From: Clostridia bacterium
GTDB lineage: Bacteria > Bacillota > Clostridia > Christensenellales > Borkfalkiaceae
NCBI GenBank assembly: GCA_900769565.1
Contig: CAAGHC010000098.1
Coordinates: forward strand, 1-30,830
Direction: 5' to 3'
DNA: 30,830 nt
Position numbers and translations under genes: made by a program. Under the pieces are notes generated by a model. That model saw nothing but the letters and a program-made list of their open reading frames with translations. It was not told where the DNA came from and did no database searches. Positions 1 through 8,682 of the stretch are shown in pieces (within the stretch, counting starts at the first letter, position 1; the number at the start of each line of letters is the position of its first letter).

Positions 1-525
1 AAATACGGTTTGCAACGTGGAAAAGAAGGAAGTCAAGCAAAACACCTATCTACCGCCGAATACAAAGCCAAGAAAATTATCGAAGAAGCTGAAGAAATTC
101 GTCGAGAGAATCAGGTGTATGCCGATGCTTTGGAAGAAGCCAAAAACGGAGATATACCTAAAAAGCGTGGTAAACTGCAAGAACAAGTTATAGCGTTAAC
201 GGTAGCAAATAAAGATTTGACCGAGCGCCTTGACTGTTCTATGCAAGATACTCTTGATATGGTTAATGAAAACAAGAAGATTAAAGCAGAACAGTCAAAA
301 GACGTTAAATACGCCCAAGTCGGTAAATACATAGCAAGCAATGCACCGAATTTGTGCAGAAATATCTTAAATGGCGCAAACTCTGTGAGCGTATTCTTCT
401 CTGCTGTGGAAGACTTATGTAAACCAAGCGTTATGGCGCAAGTTCCCCGCCTACAGCAAATAGAAGCGCAAATTGAAGAAGAACGTGTAAGGCACGAGAG
501 AAAGAATAAAAATTATAAATATTAA
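1..525 (+). CDS. MobV-type relaxase, C-terminal fragment (cut by window edge)
   Basis: The frame is open from base 1 with no plausible start, so the gene begins left of the window and only its last 174 codons are seen. The first residues (GLQRGKEGSQAKHLSTAEYK) resemble the end of the catalytic region of Mob/Pre (MobV) relaxases, which nick the origin of transfer of mobilizable plasmids and transposons. The rest is rich in Glu, Lys and Ala and is predicted to form coiled coil (roughly residues 20-100 and the last 30), as is usual for the C-terminal half of this family. The catalytic His and Tyr motifs lie outside the window and cannot be checked. Its position upstream of tnpW and a large serine recombinase fits a mobilizable element. 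The family call is likely; function is inferred. Confidence 0.7.
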   Translation, partial: KYGLQRGKEGSQAKHLSTAEYKAKKIIEEAEEIRRENQVYADALEEAKNGDIPKKRGKLQEQVIALTVANKDLTERLDCSMQDTLDMVNENKKIKAEQSKDVKYAQVGKYIASNAPNLCRNILNGANSVSVFFSAVEDLCKPSVMAQVPRLQQIEAQIEEERVRHERKNKNYKY

Positions 526-557
526 CGGGATATTTTCTTTTCCCTATCCAAAAGAGC

Positions 558-586
558 TTGACTTAAAGAAAGTTATCAAGTAAAAT
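558..586 (+). promoter_or_regulatory. Sigma-A promoter for the element's small genes
   Basis: TTGACT at 558-563 and TAAAAT at 581-586 are separated by exactly 17 bp. The predicted start of transcription is near 593, leaving a short leader before the GGAGG at about 614. It would drive the 77-aa gene, tnpW and the recombinase as one transcript. Confidence 0.7.
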
Positions 587-626
587 ATGTATTAATACGA
601 TACGATATTTACGGAGGACAAGTTCT

Positions 627-860
627 ATGGAAAGAAAAGAAGATACTACCTTGCGCAAGACACGCAGGAAGTATGAAGAAAAGAATAAAGAAAAGAGAAA
701 GCAAGCAAGCGGAACGTTCGGCACGATGATACCGAGAACGCTATTTGATGAAATAAATGCCTTTCTCGAAGAAAACGGGATAACGAAAGTTCAGCTCGTA
801 AAAGAAGGATACGAATCCTTAAAGAGTAAAAAAGAAAACGGTACTCTGAATAAAGAATAA
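627..860 (+). CDS. Small basic protein, ribbon-helix-helix-like
   Basis: 77 aa. The start is set by GGAGG about ten bases upstream. The first 30 residues are strongly charged and Lys/Arg-rich. The second half (GTMIPRTLFDEINAFLEENG, then a KVQLVKEGYESL helix) has the short strand followed by two amphipathic helices seen in Arc/MetJ-type ribbon-helix-helix DNA-binding proteins. Proteins of this size and shape are common beside mobilization and recombination genes, where they regulate transfer or excision. It lies 20 bp before the tnpW reading frame and shares its promoter. The fold call rests on pattern only; I recognise no named family, and a role in controlling the element is inference. Confidence 0.55.
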   Translation: MERKEDTTLRKTRRKYEEKNKEKRKQASGTFGTMIPRTLFDEINAFLEENGITKVQLVKEGYESLKSKKENGTLNKE

Positions 861-880
861 AACCGTTACTTCCAAGTGTT

Positions 881-1129
881 TTGCGTAGTAAAATCATTGA
901 TAAGGAGATTATTATTACGGAAAACAATACTACTAACAAGAAATTTTTAATTGACCGATTGGAATACGTTCCAATTGGAGATACGGTTTACGTCGTTACC
1001 GCTACTGAAAAAGAAGGCGCGAAAGAAACTCCACTTGATATTATGCGTAGGCTCATAGACCGTAAAACTGACAACTTAATAAATGAAGAACGAACTTGCT
1101 ATTTGCGAGCTAACGGAGGTAAAAAATAA
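881..1129 (+). CDS. tnpW: TnpW-family transposon protein
   Basis: Up to 82 aa. The core (FLIDRLEYVPIGDTVYVVTA, then a METP-like stretch and LIDRKT) matches the short TnpW family carried by Tn4451-like elements next to the large resolvase. TnpW is a small accessory protein of unclear role. The start is odd: the only standard start in frame is TTG at 881, which has no ribosome site. A good AAGGAG at 902-907 is instead followed by three ATT codons at 908-916, so translation may start on ATT at 914, be coupled to the upstream gene, or have lost its ATG. The stop codon overlaps the recombinase ATG (TAATG), so the two are translationally coupled. Confidence 0.6.
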   Translation: MRSKIIDKEIIITENNTTNKKFLIDRLEYVPIGDTVYVVTATEKEGAKETPLDIMRRLIDRKTDNLINEERTCYLRANGGKK

Positions 1130-2784
1130 TGTTAGAAATGCAATTAGCAATGAAAAATAATTTTAATTACAACTATGGAGGTGAAGAAATAACAGCCCTT
1201 TACTGCCGACTTTCTCGTGACGACGAGCAACAAGGCGACAGTAATAGTATCGTAAACCAAAAAGAAATGCTCAAAAAGTACGCCAAAGAACACGGTTTTA
1301 CCAATACAAGGTTTTACGTGGACGACGGATATTCGGGAACAACGTTTAATCGCCCCGATTTTCAAAGGCTTATAAGCGACGTTAACGACGGCAATATTAA
1401 AACGATTATCGTAAAAGATATGTCAAGATTTGGACGTGATTATATTATGGTCGGATATTATACCGAAATGTATTTTATAGACCGTAATATTCGTTTTATC
1501 GCTATCAATGATAACGTAGATAACACCGTTCAAAGAGATAATGATATAACGCCGATAAAAAACTACTTTAACGAGTGGTTTGCCCGTGATACGTCCAAGA
1601 AAATCCGTGCCGTGTTCAAATCAAAAGGTAATTCAGGGAAACATTTATCTTCTAATCCACCGTTTGGATACATTAAAGACCCGAACGACAAAGATAAATG
1701 GATAATTGACGAAGAAGCCGCAGTTATCGTAAAGGAAATCTTTGACCTTTATATCGGTGGAATGAGTATCCCAAAAATCGCAAGGCTACTTACGGATAGA
1801 AAAGTTCCGACACCGCAGCTATATAACGTACAACGTGGAAGGAAAATTCATAAACCGAGCGAGTATATGGAAATTTGGAGTCCGCAAACGATAAAGAATA
1901 TGTTGAATCGACACGCATACGCAGGGCGAACTGTTAATTTTACGACAACGAAGAAATCTTTTAAGAACAAAAAGCAAGTACGTTTACCAAAAGAAAATTG
2001 GGTAGTATTTGAAAATACGCAAGAAGCGATAATTGAGCCTAAAATTTTCGATATGGTACAAAAAATGCGAGAAACAAAACGTGCTTATACGAAGTTCAAC
2101 GAAGTAAATATGTTTACGGGGATGCTCTATTGTATGGACTGTAATAACAAACTGACTATCCAACGAATTGCGAACAAAAGAGAAATGGACAATTATACTT
2201 GCGCTACCTATCGTAAGAAGAAAAAAGGACTATGTTCTCCACACCGAATATTGGTAAGCAGATTAGAAAAAATCGTTTTGGACGATATTCGCAAGGTTTC
2301 TGAATACGTATTTTTGCACGAACAGGAATTTATAACGCACTATCTTAATCGTTCACAAAAGGAAGTTAAGAAAATGCAAGCGGAAGCCAATGCTGAAATT
2401 GTAAACGCCAATAAACGATGCGATGAAATCAATAAGATTATTCGTAAGCTATACGAGGATAACGTTAGCGGAAGAATAACCGATGAGCGATTTGATTATC
2501 TTTCCAAATCTTACGAGGACGAGCAAAAAGAGCTACAGCGTAAAATACAAGAACTAAAAGAAATTCTCGCCATCGTAGATAACGACAACGAGAAATTAGT
2601 AAAGTTTATTCGTATTGCAAAGCAATATACGGAAATCGAAGAACTCACACCCGATATTCTTCACAGTTTCGTTGATAGAATTTACATAGGTGAAACGGAA
2701 GTTTACGAAGAACAAAAATTTCAAGATATAAAAATCGTATATAATCTTGTAGGCGCAATAGACCTACCGCAATACGCTATATAA
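1129..2784 (+). CDS. tnpX: Large serine recombinase (TnpX-like)
   Basis: 551 aa, the usual size for large serine recombinases that excise and insert elements through a covalent Ser-DNA intermediate. The resolvase domain spans about residues 20-160, with nucleophile Ser29 in YCRLSRDD and the DMSRFGRD motif at 98-104. The recombinase domain spans about 175-320, and the zinc ribbon has Cys335, Cys338, Cys358 and Cys369. A long charged coiled coil (about 400-490) precedes a short beta-rich end. The ATG at 1129 has GGAGG nine bases upstream and overlaps the tnpW stop. All key residues are present, so the enzyme looks functional. It ends about 110 bp before the neighbouring kdgK gene, which places the element's right end in that gap. 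The tnpX symbol is by similarity of context; it may be a different member of the family. Confidence 0.9.
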   Translation: MLEMQLAMKNNFNYNYGGEEITALYCRLSRDDEQQGDSNSIVNQKEMLKKYAKEHGFTNTRFYVDDGYSGTTFNRPDFQRLISDVNDGNIKTIIVKDMSRFGRDYIMVGYYTEMYFIDRNIRFIAINDNVDNTVQRDNDITPIKNYFNEWFARDTSKKIRAVFKSKGNSGKHLSSNPPFGYIKDPNDKDKWIIDEEAAVIVKEIFDLYIGGMSIPKIARLLTDRKVPTPQLYNVQRGRKIHKPSEYMEIWSPQTIKNMLNRHAYAGRTVNFTTTKKSFKNKKQVRLPKENWVVFENTQEAIIEPKIFDMVQKMRETKRAYTKFNEVNMFTGMLYCMDCNNKLTIQRIANKREMDNYTCATYRKKKKGLCSPHRILVSRLEKIVLDDIRKVSEYVFLHEQEFITHYLNRSQKEVKKMQAEANAEIVNANKRCDEINKIIRKLYEDNVSGRITDERFDYLSKSYEDEQKELQRKIQELKEILAIVDNDNEKLVKFIRIAKQYTEIEELTPDILHSFVDRIYIGETEVYEEQKFQDIKIVYNLVGAIDLPQYAI

Positions 2785-2792
2785 AGAAAAAA

Positions 2793-2838
2793 GGGAATCT
2801 GAGTAGGTTAGTTTTATAGCAACTTACTCAAAATTCCC
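2793..2838. repeat. Imperfect inverted repeat at presumed element end
   Basis: GGGAATCTGAGTAGGTT (2793-2809) is matched by AACTTACTCAAAATTCCC (2821-2838) as an inverted repeat with one bulge or mismatch and an 11-nt spacer. It starts eight bases after the recombinase stop. It contains GA, the core dinucleotide used by TnpX-type recombinases. It may be an arm of the attachment site or a weak terminator; there is no T-run. Confidence 0.45.
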
Positions 2839-2843
2839 CAAGA

Positions 2844-2863
2844 GCACCCCACTTTTGGGGTGC
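2844..2863. terminator. Hairpin between recombinase and kdgK
   Basis: GCACCCC (2844-2850) and GGGGTGC (2857-2863) form a perfect 7-bp GC-rich stem with a 6-nt loop. It lies between converging genes, so it probably stops transcription from both sides. The T-run is poor on either strand, so efficiency is uncertain. Confidence 0.5.
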
Positions 2864-2903
2864 ATTTCAAACACCAACGCCTTTTACAATTTAGTTTTTT
2901 ATA

Positions 2904-3926
2904 TTATCTTTGAACACGACCACTTGCATCGCCACCTGCTAGCGTTTCAACTTCCTTTACGCTAACCATATTATAGTCGCCTTCGATACTGTGTTTTAGA
3001 CAGCTTGCTGCAATTGCAAATTCAATTGCGCTTTGAGCGTCGTAACCGTTAAGAAGTGAATATATAAGTCCACCACCAAAACTGTCGCCTCCACCAACTC
3101 TATCAACGATATGAATGGAATATTTTTTAGAGAAGTATGCTTCGCCGTTAGTATAAAGCATGCCCGACCAGTCGTTATCGTTTGCCGACTTGCTTTCACG
3201 AAGAGTGATTGCTACGCCCTTGAAACCAAACTTATCAGTAAGTTTACGAGCAACTGAAATATAGCCGTCCCTATCGAGTTTACCACCGTAAATATCAGTA
3301 TTGTCTGCCTCGATACCGAAAACGTCTTTAGCATCTTCTTCATTTGCTATACAGTAATCAATATAACCGCAAAGTTTGCTCATAACTTCGCCTGCTTTTT
3401 GCTTGCTCCAAAGTTTTTTACGGTAGTTAAGGTCACAAGAAACGGTTATACCCCTCTTTTTTGCCTCTTCTAACGCCTTTAAGCAAATTTTTGCAACGTT
3501 ATCGGAAAGTGCGGGGGTAATTCCCGTAAAGTGGAACCAAGAAACGCCTTTGAATATTTTATTCCAGTTAAAATCGGAAAGTTTTGCAGTTGCGATTGAA
3601 GAGCCTGCTCTATCGTAAATAACCTTACTAGGTCTTTGGCTTGCGCCCTTTTCACAATAGTAAATACCAACCCTATCGCCACCACGAACGACTAGAGAAG
3701 TATCAACGCCAAACTGTCTTAAACTGTTTATTGCCGATTGACCTATTTCGTGCTCGGGAAGTTTGGAAACGAAAGCAACGTCCACCCCGTAATTTGCAAG
3801 TGAAACGGCTACGTTTGCCTCTGCGCCACCAAACGTTGCTTGATATTTATTAGACTGTAAAAATCTCAAGTAGTTTTCGGGGGCTAATCTTAACATGAGT
3901 TCGCCAAAAGTTACAACTTTTTTCAT
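2904..3926 (-). CDS. kdgK: 2-keto-3-deoxygluconate kinase (PfkB family)
   Basis: 340 aa, normal length for the family. It phosphorylates 2-keto-3-deoxygluconate to KDPG with ATP in the cytosol. Visible features are the N-terminal GE(L)MLRLAP segment, the substrate-loop region FGGAEANVAVSLA, and the PfkB signature near the end (DRVGGGDSFGGGLIY) with its catalytic Asp. The C-terminus ends in ASGRVQR, typical of KdgK and showing the gene is complete despite the nearby mobile element. It is the last gene of the operon, two bases after the aldolase that uses its product. The closest alternative is another PfkB sugar kinase such as fructokinase, but operon context strongly favours KDG. Confidence 0.92.
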   Translation of the reverse strand: MKKVVTFGELMLRLAPENYLRFLQSNKYQATFGGAEANVAVSLANYGVDVAFVSKLPEHEIGQSAINSLRQFGVDTSLVVRGGDRVGIYYCEKGASQRPSKVIYDRAGSSIATAKLSDFNWNKIFKGVSWFHFTGITPALSDNVAKICLKALEEAKKRGITVSCDLNYRKKLWSKQKAGEVMSKLCGYIDYCIANEEDAKDVFGIEADNTDIYGGKLDRDGYISVARKLTDKFGFKGVAITLRESKSANDNDWSGMLYTNGEAYFSKKYSIHIVDRVGGGDSFGGGLIYSLLNGYDAQSAIEFAIAASCLKHSIEGDYNMVSVKEVETLAGGDASGRVQR

Positions 3927-3928
3927 AT

Positions 3929-4480
3929 TTATTCTCCCATTTTCTTTAACGCATCGTCAACAAAGAAACTTCCACCGACTGCGTATACTTTTTCAAATGA
4001 TAAAAATTCTTCTAAATTATCCCTATTTACCCCACCCGTAGGTATGAATTTGATTTGCGGGAATGGTGCAGAAAGAGCCTTGAGCGCCTTAAGCCCACCG
4101 TAAACGTTTGCAGGGAAAAACTTAACCACGTCAATACCAAGTTCTAACGCCTTGATAATTTCAGTAGGCGTTACGCAACCGGGATAATACGGTATCTTTT
4201 TAGCCTTACAAACCTTGGCAACCGATTCGGATAAACCGGGGCTTACGATAAATTTAGCGCCTGCCTTGATTGCACGAACACATTGTTCTTTATTGATTAC
4301 CGTGCCTGCACCGATATTCATATCGGGATAGTTCTTAACGGCATACGCTATCGCTTGTTCTGCGCATGCGGTACGGAAAGTAATTTCCGCACAGTTTATA
4401 CCGTCGTTCTTTAAGGCGGTAAGTATTTTATCGGTTTGTTCTAATTCTTTTATAACTACAACAGGTATCTTCTTATCCAT
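3929..4480 (-). CDS. kdgA: KHG/KDPG aldolase
   Basis: 183 aa from the chosen start. It is a class I aldolase that cleaves KDPG to pyruvate and glyceraldehyde-3-phosphate. The Schiff-base Lys120 is in VVKFFPAN, the general-base Glu32 in AEITFRT, and PGCVTPTE and the phosphate-site GGVN follow as in the Eda family. A GTG at 4489 is possible, but the AAGGAG sits directly against it; the ATG at 4480 is eight bases away from that site and gives the expected MDKKIPVVVI start. It overlaps the end of uxaC by eight bases, so the two are coupled. The protein is about 20 residues shorter than E. coli Eda. Function is confident. Confidence 0.93.
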   Translation of the reverse strand: MDKKIPVVVIKELEQTDKILTALKNDGINCAEITFRTACAEQAIAYAVKNYPDMNIGAGTVINKEQCVRAIKAGAKFIVSPGLSESVAKVCKAKKIPYYPGCVTPTEIIKALELGIDVVKFFPANVYGGLKALKALSAPFPQIKFIPTGGVNRDNLEEFLSFEKVYAVGGSFFVDDALKKMGE

Positions 4481-5801
4481 AAATAGCACTCCTTATGTTA
4501 TTATAGCAAATATCTTTTGCTAAATCAATCGAATCGCTTAAATTATACTCGCCTTTTTCCACTAAATTCCCTAGATAGTCAGAGAGTATTCTTCTAAAGA
4601 AATCAAAGCGTGGGTACGACGCAAAACTTCTTGAATCGGTAAGCATGCCGTAAGACGTGCCGATTGAAGAATATTCTGCAACTACGCTTAAATATTTTCT
4701 AATCCCCTCAACCGTATCGTTAAACCACCAAGCCGTACCGAATCTAACGTTCCTAAACGCACCCGTAACCGCAGTTAATGCGCTTAAATTATTGTCGTTG
4801 AGCGTATAAAGTACGGTTTTTGGACGTTCGCTATCGGGAATTTGCTTAAAGAAGTTAATCAAGTCTTTTACGCTTTGCTCTTCACTAATAAGGTCAAAGC
4901 CCGAGTCCACACCGCATTTAGCAAACATTTCAGGATTGTTATTTCTAACCACCGAGAAGTGAATTTGCATTACCATATCACGCTTATAATATTCTTTTGC
5001 AAGGAAGGTTAAAATAAACCCGAAAAGGCTTTCCTTTTGCTCTTTAGTTAAGTTTTTCCTATTCGCAAAAAGGTCTTTAGCCTGTTCTTCGGTTGCATAT
5101 TCTCTGGGGAAATATTCGAAACCGTGGTCTGATATTTTAGAGCCTTTTTGTCTAAAGTAATCAAGCCTTATTTTAAGAGCGTCTAAAAGGTCGGAAAGTT
5201 GATTAATTTTTACCCCTGCACTATCGCCTAGTTTATTCAAATAGTCGTCGTCTAAAGCATAAACTTTATCAGGACGGAAGGTGGGCGCAACCGTAGTTTG
5301 ACCGAATACGCCGTGCGACGAAAGGTCGTCAATCGGGTCGTCGGTAGTAGCAATATATTCAACCTTAAATTTCTTCATAATATCGGAAATTTTAAGAGTT
5401 TTTAAAACTTCGTTCGCCTTGTTATAAATGCGCTCTGCACTTTCCCCGTTTAACGGCTCGGTTATGCCGAAGATTTGGACTAATTCCATGTGCGTCCAAT
5501 AGTAAAGTGCATTTCCCGCCATTTTAGGTAAGATTTCTGCGTACTTCATAAACTTTGACTTGTAGTCGGCTTTACCCGTAATATACTCTTCGTCTACGCC
5601 CAAAAGACGCATTGCTCTCCATTTATAATGGTCGCCTGCTAGCCATAGTTCGCCTATATCCGAAAAACCACAGTCCGCTTTAATCTTGGTTTGGTCAAGG
5701 TGGCAATGGTAATCCATTATGGGCAAATCTTTTACTGCTTGATAGATTTTTTTTGCAGACTTACTGTTAAGTAATAAGTCCTGCCCGAAAAACTTTTTCA
5801 T
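4473..5801 (-). CDS. uxaC: Glucuronate (uronate) isomerase
   Basis: 442 aa. It converts D-glucuronate to D-fructuronate (and galacturonate to tagaturonate), the entry step of hexuronate catabolism. It belongs to the amidohydrolase-type TIM barrels: metal ligands His32 and His34 are in MDYHCHLD, and the TDDPIDDL and TYSMLTDSRSFASYPR-like regions near the middle and end are family hallmarks. It is slightly shorter than E. coli UxaC (about 470 aa). It lies between the fructuronate reductase and the KDPG aldolase, with eight-base spacing upstream. There is no sign of damage. Since no tagaturonate reductase or altronate dehydratase is nearby, the glucuronate branch is the likely use here. Confidence 0.94.
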   Translation of the reverse strand: MKKFFGQDLLLNSKSAKKIYQAVKDLPIMDYHCHLDQTKIKADCGFSDIGELWLAGDHYKWRAMRLLGVDEEYITGKADYKSKFMKYAEILPKMAGNALYYWTHMELVQIFGITEPLNGESAERIYNKANEVLKTLKISDIMKKFKVEYIATTDDPIDDLSSHGVFGQTTVAPTFRPDKVYALDDDYLNKLGDSAGVKINQLSDLLDALKIRLDYFRQKGSKISDHGFEYFPREYATEEQAKDLFANRKNLTKEQKESLFGFILTFLAKEYYKRDMVMQIHFSVVRNNNPEMFAKCGVDSGFDLISEEQSVKDLINFFKQIPDSERPKTVLYTLNDNNLSALTAVTGAFRNVRFGTAWWFNDTVEGIRKYLSVVAEYSSIGTSYGMLTDSRSFASYPRFDFFRRILSDYLGNLVEKGEYNLSDSIDLAKDICYNNIRSAIYG

Positions 5802-5809
5802 CTTGTTCT

Positions 5810-6631
5810 TTATACCCCGCTATATGCAGAAAAACCACCGTCTACGGGAATAACCGTACCCGTTACGAAACCACTTGCCGTATCGTCCGAAAGCCACAAC
5901 AAGCATCCGAGAAGGTCGGAAATTTCACCAAACTTCTTCATGGGCGTTGCAGAAAGAATTTTATTCGTTCTTGCAGTAGGCGTACCGTCTTGATTAAAGA
6001 GCAAGCCTCTGTTTTGGTTGGTTACAAAAAATCCCGGTGCAATTGCGTTGCAACGAATTCCACAAGGCGCAAAGTGAACTGCAAGCCATTGAGTAAAGTT
6101 AGAAATACCTGCTTTTGCAGCGCTGTACGCAGGAATTTTGGTGAGCGGTCTATATGCGTTCATAGAAGAAATATTGATAATATTTCCACCCGTTTTAATC
6201 ATATCGGGGGCAAATACTTGGGTTACCAAGAATGCGCTAGTAATATTAAGGTCGAAAACAAATTTTAAACCACTTTCGTCAAGCGCAAAGAAGTCCTTAA
6301 CGCCCGTAAGGTCGGGGGTCATGGTCTCGTTATCGCAAGTTGCTTTGGGGTTATTTCCACCCGCACCGTTAATAAGGAAGTTTACCGCACCGAATTTAGC
6401 GTTGATTTGCGCTTTTGCGTCGATAATACTTTGCTTATCAAGACAGTTACACTTAACTGCCAAAGCATTTTCACCTATTTGGTCTGCATACGCCTTCGCA
6501 CTATCGTAATTAATGTCGAGAAGGGCTACTTTTGCACCGTTTTCAGCTAAAATTTTTGCAAATTCCGAACAGATAATTCCACCTGCACCCGTGATTGCTA
6601 CTACTTTGTTTGATAAATCTACTTTAAACAT
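5810..6631 (-). CDS. uxuB: SDR-family fructuronate reductase (UxuB-type)
   Basis: 273 aa. Short-chain dehydrogenase: the Rossmann motif TGAGGII is at 14-20, NGAGG at 88-92, the catalytic Ser is in NISSM (about 155), and YSAAK has Tyr169 and Lys173. The end IPVDGGFSAYSGV is typical. Firmicutes commonly use an SDR rather than the long-chain UxuB to reduce fructuronate to mannonate with NAD(P)H. Its position between uxuA and uxaC supports that step. The enzyme class is clear from sequence; the substrate is assigned from context. The symbol is used in the functional sense, since it is not homologous to E. coli UxuB. Confidence 0.85.
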   Translation of the reverse strand: MFKVDLSNKVVAITGAGGIICSEFAKILAENGAKVALLDINYDSAKAYADQIGENALAVKCNCLDKQSIIDAKAQINAKFGAVNFLINGAGGNNPKATCDNETMTPDLTGVKDFFALDESGLKFVFDLNITSAFLVTQVFAPDMIKTGGNIINISSMNAYRPLTKIPAYSAAKAGISNFTQWLAVHFAPCGIRCNAIAPGFFVTNQNRGLLFNQDGTPTARTNKILSATPMKKFGEISDLLGCLLWLSDDTASGFVTGTVIPVDGGFSAYSGV

Positions 6632-6633
6632 AA

Positions 6634-7719
6634 CTATTTACTCTCCTTTATTCTATCTAACGTATCCCAAACGCCAAGCATGTACATTATGCCGAGCGCT
6701 CTGTCGTAAAGTCCGTATCCAGGACGAACCGTACCAGCCTTTTCGCCCCATAAATGTCTGCCGTGGTCGGGACGGATATAACCGTCGAAACCACAGTCGT
6801 GGTAAGCCCTTAAAATTTCCAAAATACCCGTGTCGCCGTCACAATCTCTGTGGCTAGATTCTCTAAAGTCACCGTTTTCAAAGTGCTTTACGTTTCTAAT
6901 GTGCGCAAACGCTATTCTGTCACAATGCTTTCTAACTATATCTGCAACGTTATTGTTGGGGTTTGCATTTAAACTACCAGAACATAACGTTAAGCAGTTA
7001 TAAGGATTATCCACCATCTTCAAGAATCTATCGATACTAGGTTCGTCAACTAAAAGTCTAGGAAGTCCGAAAATATCCCACGGTGGGTCGTCCATGTGAA
7101 TTGCCATTTTAATATCGCATTCTTCACAAGTGGGCATAATAGCCTCTAGGAAGTATTTTAAGTTTGCCCATAGTTTTTCGTGGTCCACGCCCTCGTAAGC
7201 CTTAAACAACTTATCGAGTTTTGCCATTCTTTCAGGTTCCCAACCGGGGAATGACATATTGTACTTTTCGGTAAAATCTAAAATGTATTTTGCCATTGCG
7301 TTATAATCGTCTTGAATCATGTCCTTTTGATAGAATAACGCAGTAGAGCCGTCGCCAACGGGATGGAATAAGTCACTTCTCGTCCAGTCGAAAATAGGCA
7401 TAAAGTTGTAACATATTACCTTAACACCGTACTTGGAAAGATTTCTAATACAAGTCTTATAATTTTCAATATACTTATCTCTAGTAGGAAGACCGATTTT
7501 AATATCGTCGTGAACGTTTACCGATTCAACTACGTCGATATTAAAGCCGTATTTATCGCATTGCGCTTTAACGTTTGCGATTTCTTCTTCCGTCCAAATC
7601 TCGCCGGGCATCTTATCGTGAAGTGCCCAAACGATACCCGTTACACCAGGTATTTGCTTAATGTCTTGCAACGAAATTTTATCGTTACCTTCGCCGTACC
7701 AACGGAAAGTCATTTGCAT
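6634..7719 (-). CDS. uxuA: Mannonate dehydratase
   Basis: 361 aa, the normal length for the family. It dehydrates D-mannonate to 2-keto-3-deoxygluconate using Fe(II) or Mn(II). The start MQMTFRWYGEGNDKISLQDIKQIPG is characteristic, as are AIHMDDPPWDIFGLPR, LCSGSLNANPNN, AFAHIRNVKH and FRESSHRDCDGD, which carry the metal-binding His, Cys, His and Asp positions. YIRPDHGRHLWGE near the end is also conserved. The stop is two bases before the SDR gene and the start is three bases after the previous one. This is one of the surest assignments in the window. Confidence 0.96.
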   Translation of the reverse strand: MQMTFRWYGEGNDKISLQDIKQIPGVTGIVWALHDKMPGEIWTEEEIANVKAQCDKYGFNIDVVESVNVHDDIKIGLPTRDKYIENYKTCIRNLSKYGVKVICYNFMPIFDWTRSDLFHPVGDGSTALFYQKDMIQDDYNAMAKYILDFTEKYNMSFPGWEPERMAKLDKLFKAYEGVDHEKLWANLKYFLEAIMPTCEECDIKMAIHMDDPPWDIFGLPRLLVDEPSIDRFLKMVDNPYNCLTLCSGSLNANPNNNVADIVRKHCDRIAFAHIRNVKHFENGDFRESSHRDCDGDTGILEILRAYHDCGFDGYIRPDHGRHLWGEKAGTVRPGYGLYDRALGIMYMLGVWDTLDRIKESK

Positions 7720-7722
7720 AGT

Positions 7723-8682
7723 TTAATTCTCCTTTAATTTGTTGTTTTTTTCATAAGCAGAAAGTATAACCTTTATAACTTTCGACGCTTCTTCCCCGTT
7801 TATATCAAAAGGCGAGCCCGTTTTTAAGCAATTATAAAAATCTGCAAAAAGCGCTTGGTGTCCCGTTCCGTAACAGCACTTACCGTACACTTTATTGTCC
7901 TTTTCAAATTCACGTACTTTGCCGTCTATAATTATCTTTCTGTTTAAAATTTCTAGTTTCTCGTCTTTGGTTTTAACAGTAACCGTCACGGGGTAATCTT
8001 TACCACCGGCGTTGGTTGCGTAAAAGGTAAAGTCAAACCCGTCACCCCTGCAAACCAAACTTGCCGTATCTTCAACTTCGATTACGCCTTTAAGCGAAAA
8101 GTTCGATAGGCTTGCTTTTACGCTAACAGGTTCGCCTAAAAGCCAAATCATTAAATCTAGCGTGTGCAAAGCTTGGTTGATAAGCACGCCACCACCTTCG
8201 GTATTCCATTTACCACGCCAAGCGTCCTGTGCGTAATATTCTTTTCCACGTGCCCAAACCACCTGACCGTGCCCACTAACCACGTCCTTATCCTTTAAGT
8301 ATTCCTTAATAAATACGTTTTCGGGATTATATCTGTTTTGATGGCAAACGCCAAGTTTTGCTTTGGATTTTTTTTCGGCTTGTAATATACGCTCTATATC
8401 TTCTTGCCTTATACAAAGTGGTTTTTCCGAAAGTACGTTAACGTCACGCTCAAGTGCGTTTATTATCATATCTGCATGTAAGTGGTGTGGCGTACAGATA
8501 TGAACTACGTCCAGTCTTTCCCTTTCTAGCATTTCGATATAGTCGGTATATTTATTTATCTTTAGATTTTCAATTTTTTTGTAATCGGTATCACATACCG
8601 CACATACGTCAAAACCGAGTTTATCTAAAACTTCATAATGTACCGAACCGATATTGCCGTATCCAACTATAGCAGTTTTCAT
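7723..8682 (-). CDS. Gfo/Idh/MocA oxidoreductase (319 aa)
   Basis: 319 aa. It has an N-terminal NAD(P)-binding Rossmann fold with GYGNIGSVH (about 7-15), the EKP motif in LSEKPLC (about residues 94-100) that supplies the catalytic-site Lys, and an oligomerisation and substrate domain afterwards. The segment GGGVLINQALHTLDLMIWL contains the usual active-site His. Members oxidise or reduce sugar or inositol hydroxyls, often at C3. It is adjacent to the second Gfo/Idh/MocA gene with no gap. The substrate cannot be read from sequence. Location in a glucuronate operon suggests action on a uronide or a related sugar acid. Confidence 0.85.
   Translation of the reverse strand: MKTAIVGYGNIGSVHYEVLDKLGFDVCAVCDTDYKKIENLKINKYTDYIEMLERERLDVVHICTPHHLHADMIINALERDVNVLSEKPLCIRQEDIERILQAEKKSKAKLGVCHQNRYNPENVFIKEYLKDKDVVSGHGQVVWARGKEYYAQDAWRGKWNTEGGGVLINQALHTLDLMIWLLGEPVSVKASLSNFSLKGVIEVEDTASLVCRGDGFDFTFYATNAGGKDYPVTVTVKTKDEKLEILNRKIIIDGKVREFEKDNKVYGKCCYGTGHQALFADFYNCLKTGSPFDINGEEASKVIKVILSAYEKNNKLKEN

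Noticed and set aside
6138..6509. 123-codon open frame opposite the SDR gene
   Set aside because: It is a shadow frame of a well-supported gene, with no ribosome site.
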